Shown piece by piece: positions 27,753 to 35,702 of a DNA stretch of 64,000 nucleotides; position 1 is the stretch's first letter; every line of letters starts with the position of its first letter. The stretch comes from Parachlamydiaceae bacterium (GTDB lineage Bacteria > Chlamydiota > Chlamydiia > Chlamydiales > Parachlamydiaceae). The translations under genes and the position numbers were made by a program. Below the pieces are notes generated by a model. It had not been told where the DNA came from. It worked only from the letters and a program-made list of their open reading frames with translations, and did no database searches. The stretch spans positions 1-64,000 of the forward strand of contig JASBUW010000164.1 of the NCBI GenBank assembly GCA_030147755.1, in the 5' to 3' direction.

Positions 27753-27800
27753 TGCTCTTTTTAAGAGCAAAACAAGCAGATTTGCAACGGTTGCAAATCT
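27753..27800. promoter_or_regulatory. Palindromes upstream of parA, candidate operator
   Basis: AGATTTGCAAC-G-GTTGCAAATCT (27778-27800) is a perfect 11-bp palindrome 22 bases before the ParA start. A smaller hairpin TGCTCTT/AAGAGCA lies at 27753-27769. ParA operons are usually autoregulated, so these are likely control or partition sites. Confidence 0.5.
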
Positions 27801-27821
27801 AAACAGGTTATCAGGAATAAT

Positions 27822-28631
27822 ATGTATACATTTAATTTTTGTTCTTTTAAAGGCGGCACTTCTAAAACATCTGTTTGCATGCACCTCGGAGCATGTTTAG
27901 CTAAATACCATAATAAGAGAGTGCTTTTAGTAGATTTTGACTCACAAGCTAATCTTTCTATCGGATTAGGGATTGGAGCTGATAGCTTAAAAACTATGGT
28001 ACCAGTTTTACAGAATCAAGCGCCTATTAAATCAGTAATACAAGAATCCCCTATTCCAAATCTTCATATCATTGCGGGTAATACCTACTTAGATGGCATT
28101 GAATGTACTCATTCTTTAGTGAATAATCGTTATGCTCATGAATACTTAAAACGGGCCTTAAAGGAAATTAAAGATGACTATGATTTTTGTTTTATAGACA
28201 CTCCCCCTTCATTGGGATGGCTGACTCAATCCGCTTTTTATGCCTCTCAACACACAATTATATGTGTTATTCCTCAAGCCTATAGTGTATTAGCTTTAGC
28301 TAGATTGAATGAATTTATTGAAGCTATCAAAGTAGATAATCCTATCGAAATTTTTGGAGTACTCGCATCTTGTTGGAATGAAAGAGGTGCCTATAATAGC
28401 AAAATTCAGAGCTTAATACAAAACTCATTTCCCAATAAGTTGTTCAGTTCAAAGATAAGAAGAGACGAGGCGGTTTCCAAAGCAGCTTTTGAAGGCAAAA
28501 CAGTTCTAGAATTTGATGGGAATAGTAGAGCCGCTCAAGATTACAAAACATTCTCAGAAGAGTTTTTAAACCGTTTTAATAATCACATCAATCAAATGGA
28601 ACAATCGGTCGAGCAATATGTCGGAATCTAA
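27822..28631 (+). CDS. parA: ParA-family partition ATPase, chlamydial pGP5-D homologue
   Basis: A 269-residue protein with an AGGA ribosome site. It has the deviant Walker A motif FKGGTSKT (residues 9-16), a second motif LLVDFDSQANLS, and Walker B-like IDTPPSLGWLT (about 126). The C-terminal NKLFSSKIRRDEAVSKA and the NSRAAQD stretch match the chlamydial plasmid ParA homologue pGP5-D. ParA ATPases move plasmid copies over the nucleoid; in Chlamydia the homologue also affects gene expression. It overlaps the next gene by 14 bases. No ParB gene is seen, as in chlamydial plasmids, where the following pGP6-D is the neighbour. Confidence 0.9.
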   Translation: MYTFNFCSFKGGTSKTSVCMHLGACLAKYHNKRVLLVDFDSQANLSIGLGIGADSLKTMVPVLQNQAPIKSVIQESPIPNLHIIAGNTYLDGIECTHSLVNNRYAHEYLKRALKEIKDDYDFCFIDTPPSLGWLTQSAFYASQHTIICVIPQAYSVLALARLNEFIEAIKVDNPIEIFGVLASCWNERGAYNSKIQSLIQNSFPNKLFSSKIRRDEAVSKAAFEGKTVLEFDGNSRAAQDYKTFSEEFLNRFNNHINQMEQSVEQYVGI

Positions 28632-29328
28632 CTTAGCTCTAAAAGAAAAACCTCCAAAATTTAATCTATTTTCTCGCAATGACCCTGTGCATTCATTTTT
28701 TGGAGTAAAACCATTAGATGTAACAGAATCTCATCACATTGAGAAATTATTACTAGAAAATTTCCAACCAGGAGCAATTTTAGAAGATCAAGTGTCTGTT
28801 GACATTGATCGAATGAAAACTGTTACAGCTGAGATTAAAGCAATTAATAAACAGGGAGCATTATTAATCGGTGAAAGAATAGCGACGGCTCGCGATATTC
28901 TTAAATCTTATAAAGATGGCACTTTTGTACAATGGATGGATTCAATATTTGAATCTAGAAGAACAGCTTATAATATGCTGTCTTACTTTGATCTTTATTG
29001 TGTTTTACCGGATCATGCTAAAGAGAACTTTAAAAAAATGCCTCAAAAAGCAGCTTACATGCTTGCCTCTAGACCAGGAAATGTAGAAACAAAAGTCGAA
29101 CTTATTGGTAGTTATAGTAACTTAAAAGCGAATGACATGATGCTATTAATACAAGATAAGCTTCCTTCTAATCGACCTACCCGTATATCTCACTCTTACC
29201 ATACAAAATTAATCGACTCAGTTTTTTCTTGTGTAAACAAGCTACAAAAAAGAAAAGACGAACTCAATCAAAAACAAATACGTGAGCTTGCAGCTATTAA
29301 GGAATTAATCGACCAAATTATTGCTTAA
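28618..29328 (+). CDS. Chlamydial plasmid protein pGP6-D homologue
   Basis: A 236-residue protein. The central part (INKQGALLIGERIATARDIL, then FVQWMDSIF, SRRTAYNMLSYFDLY and KAAYMLASRPGNVETKVELIG) follows chlamydial pGP6-D residue by residue over long stretches, from memory of that family. pGP6-D is encoded directly after pGP5-D (ParA) on chlamydial plasmids and is needed for plasmid maintenance, so a role as DNA-binding partner of ParA is plausible. The C-terminus is helical and lysine-rich. Its presence is the best evidence for a chlamydial host. Confidence 0.88.
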   Translation: MSESNLALKEKPPKFNLFSRNDPVHSFFGVKPLDVTESHHIEKLLLENFQPGAILEDQVSVDIDRMKTVTAEIKAINKQGALLIGERIATARDILKSYKDGTFVQWMDSIFESRRTAYNMLSYFDLYCVLPDHAKENFKKMPQKAAYMLASRPGNVETKVELIGSYSNLKANDMMLLIQDKLPSNRPTRISHSYHTKLIDSVFSCVNKLQKRKDELNQKQIRELAAIKELIDQIIA

Positions 29329-29356
29329 TATCATTAAGTCAATATGAAGTATTTTT

Positions 29357-30436
29357 TTAATTTAATTCCTCAAAAGCTTCAAGACGACGAATAATATATT
29401 CATGCAAACTGGGTGTGGATTGCATGCCAATTTTAACAATAAAAGCTTTGAATAGCAGTTGATAGAGACGCGTTTCGCCTTTATTCTTTGTCTCCCCAAC
29501 ATCTAAGCTATCTTTCAGAGATTCTAATATAGCCCGAGGCGTAACAACAACATCATAATCTTCATAGTTTGTATTCGAACAAATATTTGTTTCTTCATCT
29601 GTCAAAAGTTGTCGTTCAAAATTCTTTCTATCAAGCTCAAAGAGAATATGAGCAGCGCTACGCGTTTTTATTGCAAGTTCTTCCAATGGCAAACGATTTT
29701 GATCTTTAAACTCTACACAAGCTCCAGACAATATCTCACCATTTGCTCCATACGTTCCATAACGTATATCCTCATCAATTAATTCTGCTTCAAATGCATT
29801 TCCTTTTAATAAGGTAGTTGCAATGAATTTAGGTTGACGCACAATTTCTAGGGCTTCCATGTGATAAATAAAATTAATTTTATCATCACTTTGCCAAGGA
29901 TCATTTGTATCCCAATTAGCTTGATAGACGGGAGCTTTATGTTCTCTGCTATTAGAAAATCCTAATTTAACCTGCATTAAACTATGAGCCTTACCCTTAC
30001 TGAGTTCAATTGAAAGAGGCACATATTTATTATATTTAGTATTAGCCAAGCAAAAAGTACGTTTTTCTGTAAGAGGTAAATGTCGAGATAACCAGTCATC
30101 TAATGCACACATCTGCTCAAAAGCTGTCGCTCCTCCTAAGATGGCTGTGCGCATATTAAAATTATTCTTGCCTACAACACGTGGTTGATTTTCTAGAATA
30201 TTAATTCTTGCCAAATGTTCGGGTGCTCTATATAAAACCGAACGTAATTCCCAATAAACCTTCTTAGCGACTTTATTGAGTTTCTTAGCAATGAACTCGC
30301 AACCATGCCAATCAGGCTGCATTAAAAAATTAGGATTTCCCAAACAATGCAAAGCATTTTCATAGCCTAAACGATCTTTTTCATGGTAAATGAAAGAATA
30401 GTCAGGCATGATGTTGTTTACTTGTGTTGTGAGCAT
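29357..30436 (-). CDS. Hypothetical protein
   Basis: About 359 residues from ATG 30436, which has AGGAAAA in front; ATG 30472 lacks a site. There is no signal peptide or membrane segment. The sequence is mixed alpha/beta, with a WHGCEF motif near residue 43, RTAILGGATAFEQMCALDDW near 95-115, and a DKINFIYHMEALEI stretch near 205. I do not recognise a family. It lies 48 bases downstream of the Sel1 protein gene on the same strand, so they may form an operon. A cytosolic enzyme or effector is possible, without support. Confidence 0.6.
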   Translation of the reverse strand: MLTTQVNNIMPDYSFIYHEKDRLGYENALHCLGNPNFLMQPDWHGCEFIAKKLNKVAKKVYWELRSVLYRAPEHLARINILENQPRVVGKNNFNMRTAILGGATAFEQMCALDDWLSRHLPLTEKRTFCLANTKYNKYVPLSIELSKGKAHSLMQVKLGFSNSREHKAPVYQANWDTNDPWQSDDKINFIYHMEALEIVRQPKFIATTLLKGNAFEAELIDEDIRYGTYGANGEILSGACVEFKDQNRLPLEELAIKTRSAAHILFELDRKNFERQLLTDEETNICSNTNYEDYDVVVTPRAILESLKDSLDVGETKNKGETRLYQLLFKAFIVKIGMQSTPSLHEYIIRRLEAFEELN

Positions 30437-30483
30437 AGTTTTTCCTATATAATGGTATTTCGCATATTGCATCTATTTCAATA

Positions 30484-31293
30484 CTATCTAAATTTAAGTT
30501 TTTTCCATAAAATCTTAAAATTAAAATATCTGTATAAAGCCTTTAATAAAGCTTTAAGAGCTATTTTATGGGTATATTTTTTCTTAAACAAAGCGTCTTC
30601 TGAAGCTATATATTCTTCAATCTTTTGATAAAAGTGCCTATTGGAATCTAAATCTGAATCGCTCTTACTGTCATTTTCATGATCAGATAAGAGATTTCTC
30701 ATCGTCTTTTCTACATTATCATGCTTTTTTAATATCGTTTGAGCATTAATATGGCCCGTCGCTGCTCTTGCTTTTAAATGATTCAATCGCAACTGTAAAT
30801 AAAAAGATGCTTTTTCTTCAGAAGGTTTAACACCTAAACCTTTTGTATAGGCTTCTGCCAAGTACCTCAAAGCAAGCACGCTTCCTTGATCGGCAGCTAA
30901 TTTATAGTAATGAAGAGCTTTTTCATAAGATTGTGCAACACCTTTGCCTTCAGCATAGATTTTGCCTAAACATGCTTGGGCACCTATATGGCCTTGATCA
31001 GATGCCAATTGATAATAATGAAAAGCTTGACTATTGGATTGTTCAATTCCATCACCATACTCATAACAAAAAGCGGTAGATACTTGAGCTTGAGGATGAC
31101 CTTGATCGGCAGCTAATTTAAAATATTTAAAAGCGCTCTTATAAGATTTGATGGCACGATTACCATCTCGATAATACCTACCAAGCTCGTATTGAGCATC
31201 TGTATTACCTTGATCGGCTTTTTGCTTACAAACTAAAAAATCATCCTCTTTATCTTGTGACGATTGATCTTCAAAATCTAAATCAATGATCAT
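30484..31293 (-). CDS. Sel1-like repeat protein
   Basis: A 269-residue cytosolic-looking protein with four to five Sel1 repeats of 36 residues (residues about 25-190). Each has the A-x2-G-x2-A-x2-LG-x2-Y-x2-G-G-V-x3-KA-x3-Y-LAADQG pattern, for instance IGAQACLGKIYAEGKGV. Sel1 repeats are alpha-solenoid protein-interaction modules, common in host-associated bacteria such as Legionella and chlamydiae. The C-terminus is charged, with a Ser/Asp-rich stretch (SDHENDSKSDSDLD) and a basic end. No signal peptide is seen. Partner unknown. Confidence 0.85.
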   Translation of the reverse strand: MIIDLDFEDQSSQDKEDDFLVCKQKADQGNTDAQYELGRYYRDGNRAIKSYKSAFKYFKLAADQGHPQAQVSTAFCYEYGDGIEQSNSQAFHYYQLASDQGHIGAQACLGKIYAEGKGVAQSYEKALHYYKLAADQGSVLALRYLAEAYTKGLGVKPSEEKASFYLQLRLNHLKARAATGHINAQTILKKHDNVEKTMRNLLSDHENDSKSDSDLDSNRHFYQKIEEYIASEDALFKKKYTHKIALKALLKALYRYFNFKILWKKLKFR

Positions 31294-31376
31294 AGCTTTA
31301 TCCTGTTCTTTTCATATTGTATTTATGGTATATATTTTCTAAAATTTTATTAAAATTTAAATGAAAGATTTGTCTT

Positions 31377-32219
31377 ATGACTAAGAAAAAGAAATCATCA
31401 AAATTCACTGCTCTTACTCAATTATCAAAATGGCTTACTCCTTTAGTCATTGGTGTAGGTTTAGGAATTGTGAGTCAACGTATTCCTCAACTTAAAGCTT
31501 ACACAGATGAAGTCATAGAACCCATCGAACATCAAATATTTTCTCAAGCTCACTATCCACAAAAAAGTGCAGTAAATGGAACGCCTATTTCGTCTTTTCA
31601 CATTGATCGTCCAGGATATTCCTTAGCTTATGATGCACGTAATCGCAATCCTATCTGGGTTTATGAGCATTTAACCACCAATAGTATTAAAGGCGAAGCT
31701 GATCGTTCTCATTGTGATTTCAAAGAAGACATTTGCCTTCCAGAACACTTAAGAGCCACTCCTCAAGATTATACAAGACAAGGATTTGATCGTGGACACT
31801 TAGCTCCAGCAGCAAATCATCGCTCTAGTCCTTCTTTAATGGCAGATACATTTTTCATGACGAATATGTGTCCACAATGTCCTCAGCTCAATCGTGGCTA
31901 CTGGTCTAAATTAGAAAAGCACGTGAGAGATCTGACTAAATCTTATTCACATGTATATGTGGTGACTGGTCCTTTGTACTTGCCCTATAATGAAACAGAT
32001 GGCAAACGTTATGTGCGCTATCAAGTGATTGGCAAAAATGATGTGGCTGTTCCTACGCATTTCTTTAAAATCATTACGCTTGAAGATAAAAATGGACATA
32101 AGGAAACACAAGCTTATATCCTGCCCAATGAAGCTATTCCTTCGCATGCCTATTTAGATAGCTTTCAGACTACTGTTGAGAAGGTTGAAAAATTAGCAGG
32201 TCTTGTTTTTTTGCATTAG
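31377..32219 (+). CDS. EndoG-like DNA/RNA non-specific endonuclease
   Basis: A 280-residue protein with an N-terminal membrane or signal segment (WLTPLVIGVGLGIV, about 20-35) after a basic start. The catalytic domain has DRGH (Asp138-His141) and the following LAPAANH, then FFMTNMCPQ with the metal-binding Asn and LNRGYWSKLEKHVRDL. This resembles mitochondrial EndoG more closely than bacterial NucA in the memory-based comparison. Such beta-beta-alpha-metal nucleases cut DNA and RNA without sequence preference. The enzyme is probably exported, for nutrient scavenging, host DNA attack or DNA uptake. A decayed second copy of its 3' half lies directly downstream. Confidence 0.9.
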   Translation: MTKKKKSSKFTALTQLSKWLTPLVIGVGLGIVSQRIPQLKAYTDEVIEPIEHQIFSQAHYPQKSAVNGTPISSFHIDRPGYSLAYDARNRNPIWVYEHLTTNSIKGEADRSHCDFKEDICLPEHLRATPQDYTRQGFDRGHLAPAANHRSSPSLMADTFFMTNMCPQCPQLNRGYWSKLEKHVRDLTKSYSHVYVVTGPLYLPYNETDGKRYVRYQVIGKNDVAVPTHFFKIITLEDKNGHKETQAYILPNEAIPSHAYLDSFQTTVEKVEKLAGLVFLH

Positions 32220-32331
32220 TAATGCTCGCTATATTATTCTTTTTTCGAAGAAAAAAATTGACGCCAATCAGTAACGCCTATATAAAATTAGTACATGCGA
32301 CCCGATTTTGAGGTCTTACAACCAAGACATT

Positions 32332-32760
32332 ATGGTAAAAAATATTGTACTTTCCCTTTTATTTGCTGTTATCCTCCCAACTATTACGAATATAGTATAC
32401 TCTAAAAACTCAAACGACAAAATTAAAAAAGACTATTTCGATAAAGCTTTTTTCATTAGGGCTACAATCATATTTTTAATATCAATGATCATATCAACTT
32501 TATCTGAAATTGAAAAACATGTGAGAGATCTTACTAAAAACTCTGCTAGATCCCAACAAAACCAAGGCCAAGGGATATTATATAATACACTCTATCTATT
32601 GCTTGATAGAAATAATGTGGCTATTTCTACACATTTCTTTAAAATTATGATGCTATGTTTTTCTCTTTGGGCTTGCGATATTTGGCTTCTAAAGTACGCC
32701 ATAAGATTATGCCTAAATACCCAACGGCAATCCAACTCGCTGTACGAGATGGCAAGTTAA
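32332..32760 (+). pseudogene. Chimeric remnant containing a decayed copy of the endonuclease
   Basis: The frame starts with a membrane segment (VKNIVLSLLFAVILPTITNIVYS) of unknown origin. From 32508 it reads EIEKHVRDLTKN and then NNVAISTHFFKIMML, which match EKHVRDLTK and NDVAVPTHFFKIITL of the gene just upstream, with the piece between them shortened and scrambled. The tail overlaps an opposite-strand gene. It looks like the result of partial duplication followed by decay. A working membrane protein is possible but unlikely. Confidence 0.6.
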
Positions 32761-32902
32761 TGTCTGCCAAATCTATAACTGCTAGATAAAGCATAATGAA
32801 GTTAAAAAATATAAAATGATCTAAATCCGGATATTGTTTAGCATAGCGTGATGTTACACAGCCTATTATTAAACCTATACACACAGCTAGCAAATAAATC
32901 AT
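32645..32902 (-). CDS. Small membrane protein
   Basis: An 85-residue protein with three hydrophobic segments (LLAVCIGLIIGCV, FIFFNFIMLYLAVI, ASWIAVGYLGIIL) and a basic tail. An AGGT site lies a few bases before the start, 7 bases after the stop of the similar upstream gene, so the two are an operon pair and perhaps a duplication. Function unknown; the 3' end overlaps the chimeric remnant on the other strand. Confidence 0.55.
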   Translation of the reverse strand: MIYLLAVCIGLIIGCVTSRYAKQYPDLDHFIFFNFIMLYLAVIDLADINLPSRTASWIAVGYLGIILWRTLEAKYRKPKEKNIAS

Positions 32903-32909
32903 AAGTTAC

Positions 32910-33146
32910 CTAAGTTTTCACTTTAGTCTGCAATAGCTTCTTATACTCCCAACAGACTAGTAATCCCCACATAAAACAGAAAGCTAGCTTGGTCAAATTT
33001 GAAGGATAAAACCAAATAGATATACACAAATAAGCACAAACAATTAATAAAAGATAAGTTTTAAATCTTTTCAATGCATAGGTAAAAGAAGCTGATCCAA
33101 TCATAGCACCTAGCAAAAAAGCAATAAAACATATAATTATAAACAT
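32910..33146 (-). CDS. Small membrane protein, probable paralogue of the next
   Basis: A 78-residue protein with three hydrophobic stretches (IIICFIAFLLGAMIG, YLLLIVCAYLCISIWF, LAFCFMWGLLVCW), the same size and layout as the gene after it (I-G-A/C at the end of segment 1, RYAK/ALKRF after it). Nothing identifies a function. The pair could be membrane-bound immunity or holin-like proteins, but there is no toxin gene adjacent. Confidence 0.55.
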   Translation of the reverse strand: MFIIICFIAFLLGAMIGSASFTYALKRFKTYLLLIVCAYLCISIWFYPSNLTKLAFCFMWGLLVCWEYKKLLQTKVKT

Positions 33147-33333
33147 AATTTTACAAAAAAAATTTATTAATCTTATTCAATCTAAGTTATTCAACTTTAA
33201 ATGTTGTTAAATTTATTTGAAACAAAAAAATTATAAAATTTACTCATTAACAATGATTTAGCTTTGACTTGTAAGGCTTATCTATGTATCAAAACGAATA
33301 TAGCTCGATTTTTACAAGTAAAAGGAGAACGAT

Positions 33334-34254
33334 ATGCCACTTTCTGTAGATGGAAACGTAATGACCGATGCAAGAGCCATTTTTGATAGCTTAGGTCAAG
33401 CTAAATTCCAAGATTATTCCAGTACGATTCGAAATAATCGTCTAACTTCTGCACGCATCCCAGAAGTTTTGCAAGAAAAATCCATTGGTACTGTTGATGC
33501 TACTTCTTGTATCAGTGTTTGCTATTTAAATAGTAAGCATGTTGTTATACATCATCATGATATAGAAGAGAGAAAATTAGAAAAAATTGCTCAAGTTTTT
33601 AGCGACTATTTTCCAGAAAATGAGCCTGTACAAGTTGTCTTGATAGGTGGATGTAGAACAAAAAGCCCTACAACTCACACTTATGAACACGAATATGAAA
33701 CTTTAAATATAGGCACTCAAAAAGCTTTCACTAGCTTAATTTCTTTTTGGAATACCGTAAAACTTAACTTAGAATTACAAGGCTGGGTAATTGGCAATGA
33801 TGATTCCAATGCTAGTCTATGTTCCGATTTTCTTGTGAATCGTAAAGGAAAAATTTTTCTCTTAGAATCAACTGCTTTAGCTCAGCAACAACCTATTCCA
33901 GAAATTGCTCGAAGATTAGCTATGATTATGAGTATTTATAAAACTTATGCATACGTCTATGATCAATCAAAAAAAGAGGCTTTTGATTTAGAAGATACGA
34001 AATATGCTTGCCAAGATTTGAAAGCTTTCTCTGCCAAAATTCTGGCTGCACCAAGCGATAAGGAAGTCATTAAAATCGTCAACTCAACAACACCAGAGAT
34101 AGAACCTTATTATCTTCCTAGTAACATGAGAGCAATGGCTAACTATGCGCAGCAGGAGCAGGATACAGACGCCAAACAAATTGATGTTCCTTCAGGTCCT
34201 GTGATTATTCTACAAGGTGAAGTTGGCCATCTAGAAAGAAGAGAAAGCGTTTAA
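33334..34254 (+). CDS. Hypothetical protein with Cys-His pattern of CNF1/CheD-type deamidases
   Basis: A 306-residue protein with a strong site (AAAGGAGAACG). No signal peptide. Residues about 50-110 read GTVDATSC59ISVCY, then HVVIHH74HD, then VQVVLIGGC. In CNF1- and CheD-like deamidases a Cys on a central strand is followed by the catalytic His 15-17 residues on and a later Gly-rich strand. Here Cys59 to His74 is 15. This is a weak but testable resemblance. The rest, including FLVNRKGKIFLLESTA, is unrecognised. It may be a secreted effector acting on host proteins, or simply a hypothetical protein. It is followed by a terminator-like hairpin. Confidence 0.6.
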   Translation: MPLSVDGNVMTDARAIFDSLGQAKFQDYSSTIRNNRLTSARIPEVLQEKSIGTVDATSCISVCYLNSKHVVIHHHDIEERKLEKIAQVFSDYFPENEPVQVVLIGGCRTKSPTTHTYEHEYETLNIGTQKAFTSLISFWNTVKLNLELQGWVIGNDDSNASLCSDFLVNRKGKIFLLESTALAQQQPIPEIARRLAMIMSIYKTYAYVYDQSKKEAFDLEDTKYACQDLKAFSAKILAAPSDKEVIKIVNSTTPEIEPYYLPSNMRAMANYAQQEQDTDAKQIDVPSGPVIILQGEVGHLERRESV

Positions 34255-34264
34255 TTTAATTATT

Positions 34265-34291
34265 GCTGGAAAGAAAAGATCTCTTTCCAGC
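34265..34291. terminator. Hairpin between convergent genes
   Basis: GCTGGAAAGA (34265-34274) and TCTTTCCAGC (34282-34291) form a perfect 10-bp stem with a 7-base loop, between the stops of two convergent genes. It is likely a bidirectional terminator, although the T-run after it is poor. Confidence 0.5.
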
Positions 34292-34320
34292 TCTTATGAA
34301 ATCCACAAAATTCCGATTTT

Positions 34321-35334
34321 TTAAGAAATAGCACACTGAGTTTGTTGTTGAATTGTAGAATTAGAACGCTGAGGCAAAGATGAATTAGGTAAAGGAATTG
34401 GAACACAAGCGGGCTTACTTAAATCAGATCTTACAGCACAGACTTGTGGAAGACCATCTTTTTTAACCAATACAACCCCTGATTGATCTGTCCGATCATA
34501 CCTGCGCGCTTCACATTTAAGCTTAAGAACTATTGCCTCTACTTCTTGAGAGTCCCTTTCTGTCATCTCAATATCCGCTCCTACAAGTAGATCATGACGG
34601 AAATTTGCGTCATATTGAGCTCTGAGAATATAATCATCAGCATCGCCAAACATATGTACTTTTAATTCAATTTTGGAAGGCAATCCCAACGTTAATTCCC
34701 TTAATAATTGCTCTAAATCTTGTCTTTGTCCAAGAAAATTATTCCATAGAAAACTTCCTCCTAATGTAGCTTTTTGGGGACTATTTACAAGTTGAAAAAA
34801 TTCATAGGCTTGACGAATGTTAGCTTGATACTCTGTATCAATTAAAAAAAGATTTACAGTACCTTCAAAATTATTTCTCAATCTATTTAATAACTTAACC
34901 ATTAAGACGAGTTCTCCATGCAGCCCTCCACTAGCAAATATAGCAATATTTAAGCTATTGTTACCAGTACAAGGAGTAGATGATAAAATCTGCCATGCAG
35001 CATCTACAATGAGTTTTTCATAATGGTCTCTTACATGTGGAAAAGTCCTGCGATCAAGCAAATAACAGCGGCATTCATTTAAGAAATCACGTACATTTCC
35101 ACAATGTCCTCCTTTTCCTCCTACATTGATGCCTACGGGACAATGTCCAGGATTTGGCTTTAATAAATGATGAATATTTTTATCTCTCAAAATAGCGTTA
35201 TAGATGTGCTGAACAGATTGATCTATTGTGTCTAGAGCATGCTTACACACACATGTGATATTAAAGGCGCGCGGAACATAGCAACAAAATTCACTTGTAC
35301 ATTCAACCACATCAACATAAGGCTGCATTCGCAT
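34321..35334 (-). CDS. Cysteine-rich hypothetical protein, possibly truncated at the 5' end
   Basis: A 337-residue frame from ATG 35334, which has no ribosome site. The same frame continues upstream through an in-frame TAG to an ATG at 35400 with a perfect AGGAGAAAAGGTT site, so the gene probably began there. The N-terminal 90 residues are rich in Cys (CTSEFCCYV, CVCKHAL, GHCGNVRDFL, CRCYLL). The middle looks like an alpha/beta domain (LNIAIFASGGLHGELVLMVKLL, VNLFLIDTEY), and the C-terminus is Pro/Ser/Gln-rich. Residues near the end (IPLPNS) recur at the end of the protein at 35703-36254. No family is recognised. It may be a decaying gene or one expressed by restart. Confidence 0.6.
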   Translation of the reverse strand: MRMQPYVDVVECTSEFCCYVPRAFNITCVCKHALDTIDQSVQHIYNAILRDKNIHHLLKPNPGHCPVGINVGGKGGHCGNVRDFLNECRCYLLDRRTFPHVRDHYEKLIVDAAWQILSSTPCTGNNSLNIAIFASGGLHGELVLMVKLLNRLRNNFEGTVNLFLIDTEYQANIRQAYEFFQLVNSPQKATLGGSFLWNNFLGQRQDLEQLLRELTLGLPSKIELKVHMFGDADDYILRAQYDANFRHDLLVGADIEMTERDSQEVEAIVLKLKCEARRYDRTDQSGVVLVKKDGLPQVCAVRSDLSKPACVPIPLPNSSLPQRSNSTIQQQTQCAIS

Positions 35335-35400
35335 TGTAGGCTGCTTTGAATTATCTACAGCTGCCTAGCCTGCACAAGATTGAACTGAAGAAATTTGCAT
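35335..35400 (-). other. Probable original start with in-frame TAG
   Basis: AGGAGAAAAGGTT precedes ATG 35400. The frame reads MQISSVQSCAG, then TAG at 35365-35367, then continues without a further stop into the gene at 34321-35334. This indicates a nonsense mutation or, less likely, readthrough. Confidence 0.6.
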
Positions 35401-35702
35401 AACCTTTTCTCCTGAAATTAAGAATGATAAAAGATACTCTATTTTATTTGAGTCTACACAACATTTCATAAAATTATGAATACCAGCCAAGCTGAAAAAA
35501 CATAATTATACGACAATATAATCAGCTATTAAACCTGACAAAAATTTAACAACTTCTCATTATTAACACGGTAATAAATTTAATACAAAGAGAACAATAT
35601 TACATTTGATAGTATTAAAATATTTCGTTGCTATAAAATTATTCTTGAATTATATGCTGATGAGCACAACTCTTAAAAGAATAAGGGATCTAAAGTATGT
35701 TG
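35401..35702. other. A+T-rich intergenic region, nothing seen
   Basis: No frame longer than a few codons with a ribosome site. It presumably contains the promoter of the gene at 34321-35400. Confidence 0.5.

Larger units (their letters stand above)
26943..27821. other. Long intergenic region before the partition genes
   Basis: Nearly 0.9 kb without a credible gene. It holds an insertion-end-like repeat (27090-27126), a small inverted repeat CGAATAA/TTATTCG just after it, and two palindromes near the ParA start. Short open stretches around 27216 and 27371 look like decayed mobile DNA. A partition site (centromere) could lie here, but I see no clear tandem array. Confidence 0.45.

Noticed and set aside
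32220-32331. rho-independent terminator after the EndoG-like gene
   Set aside because: The TTCTTTTTTCGAAGAAAAAA stretch is mostly A+T pairs and a weak stem; not enough to call.
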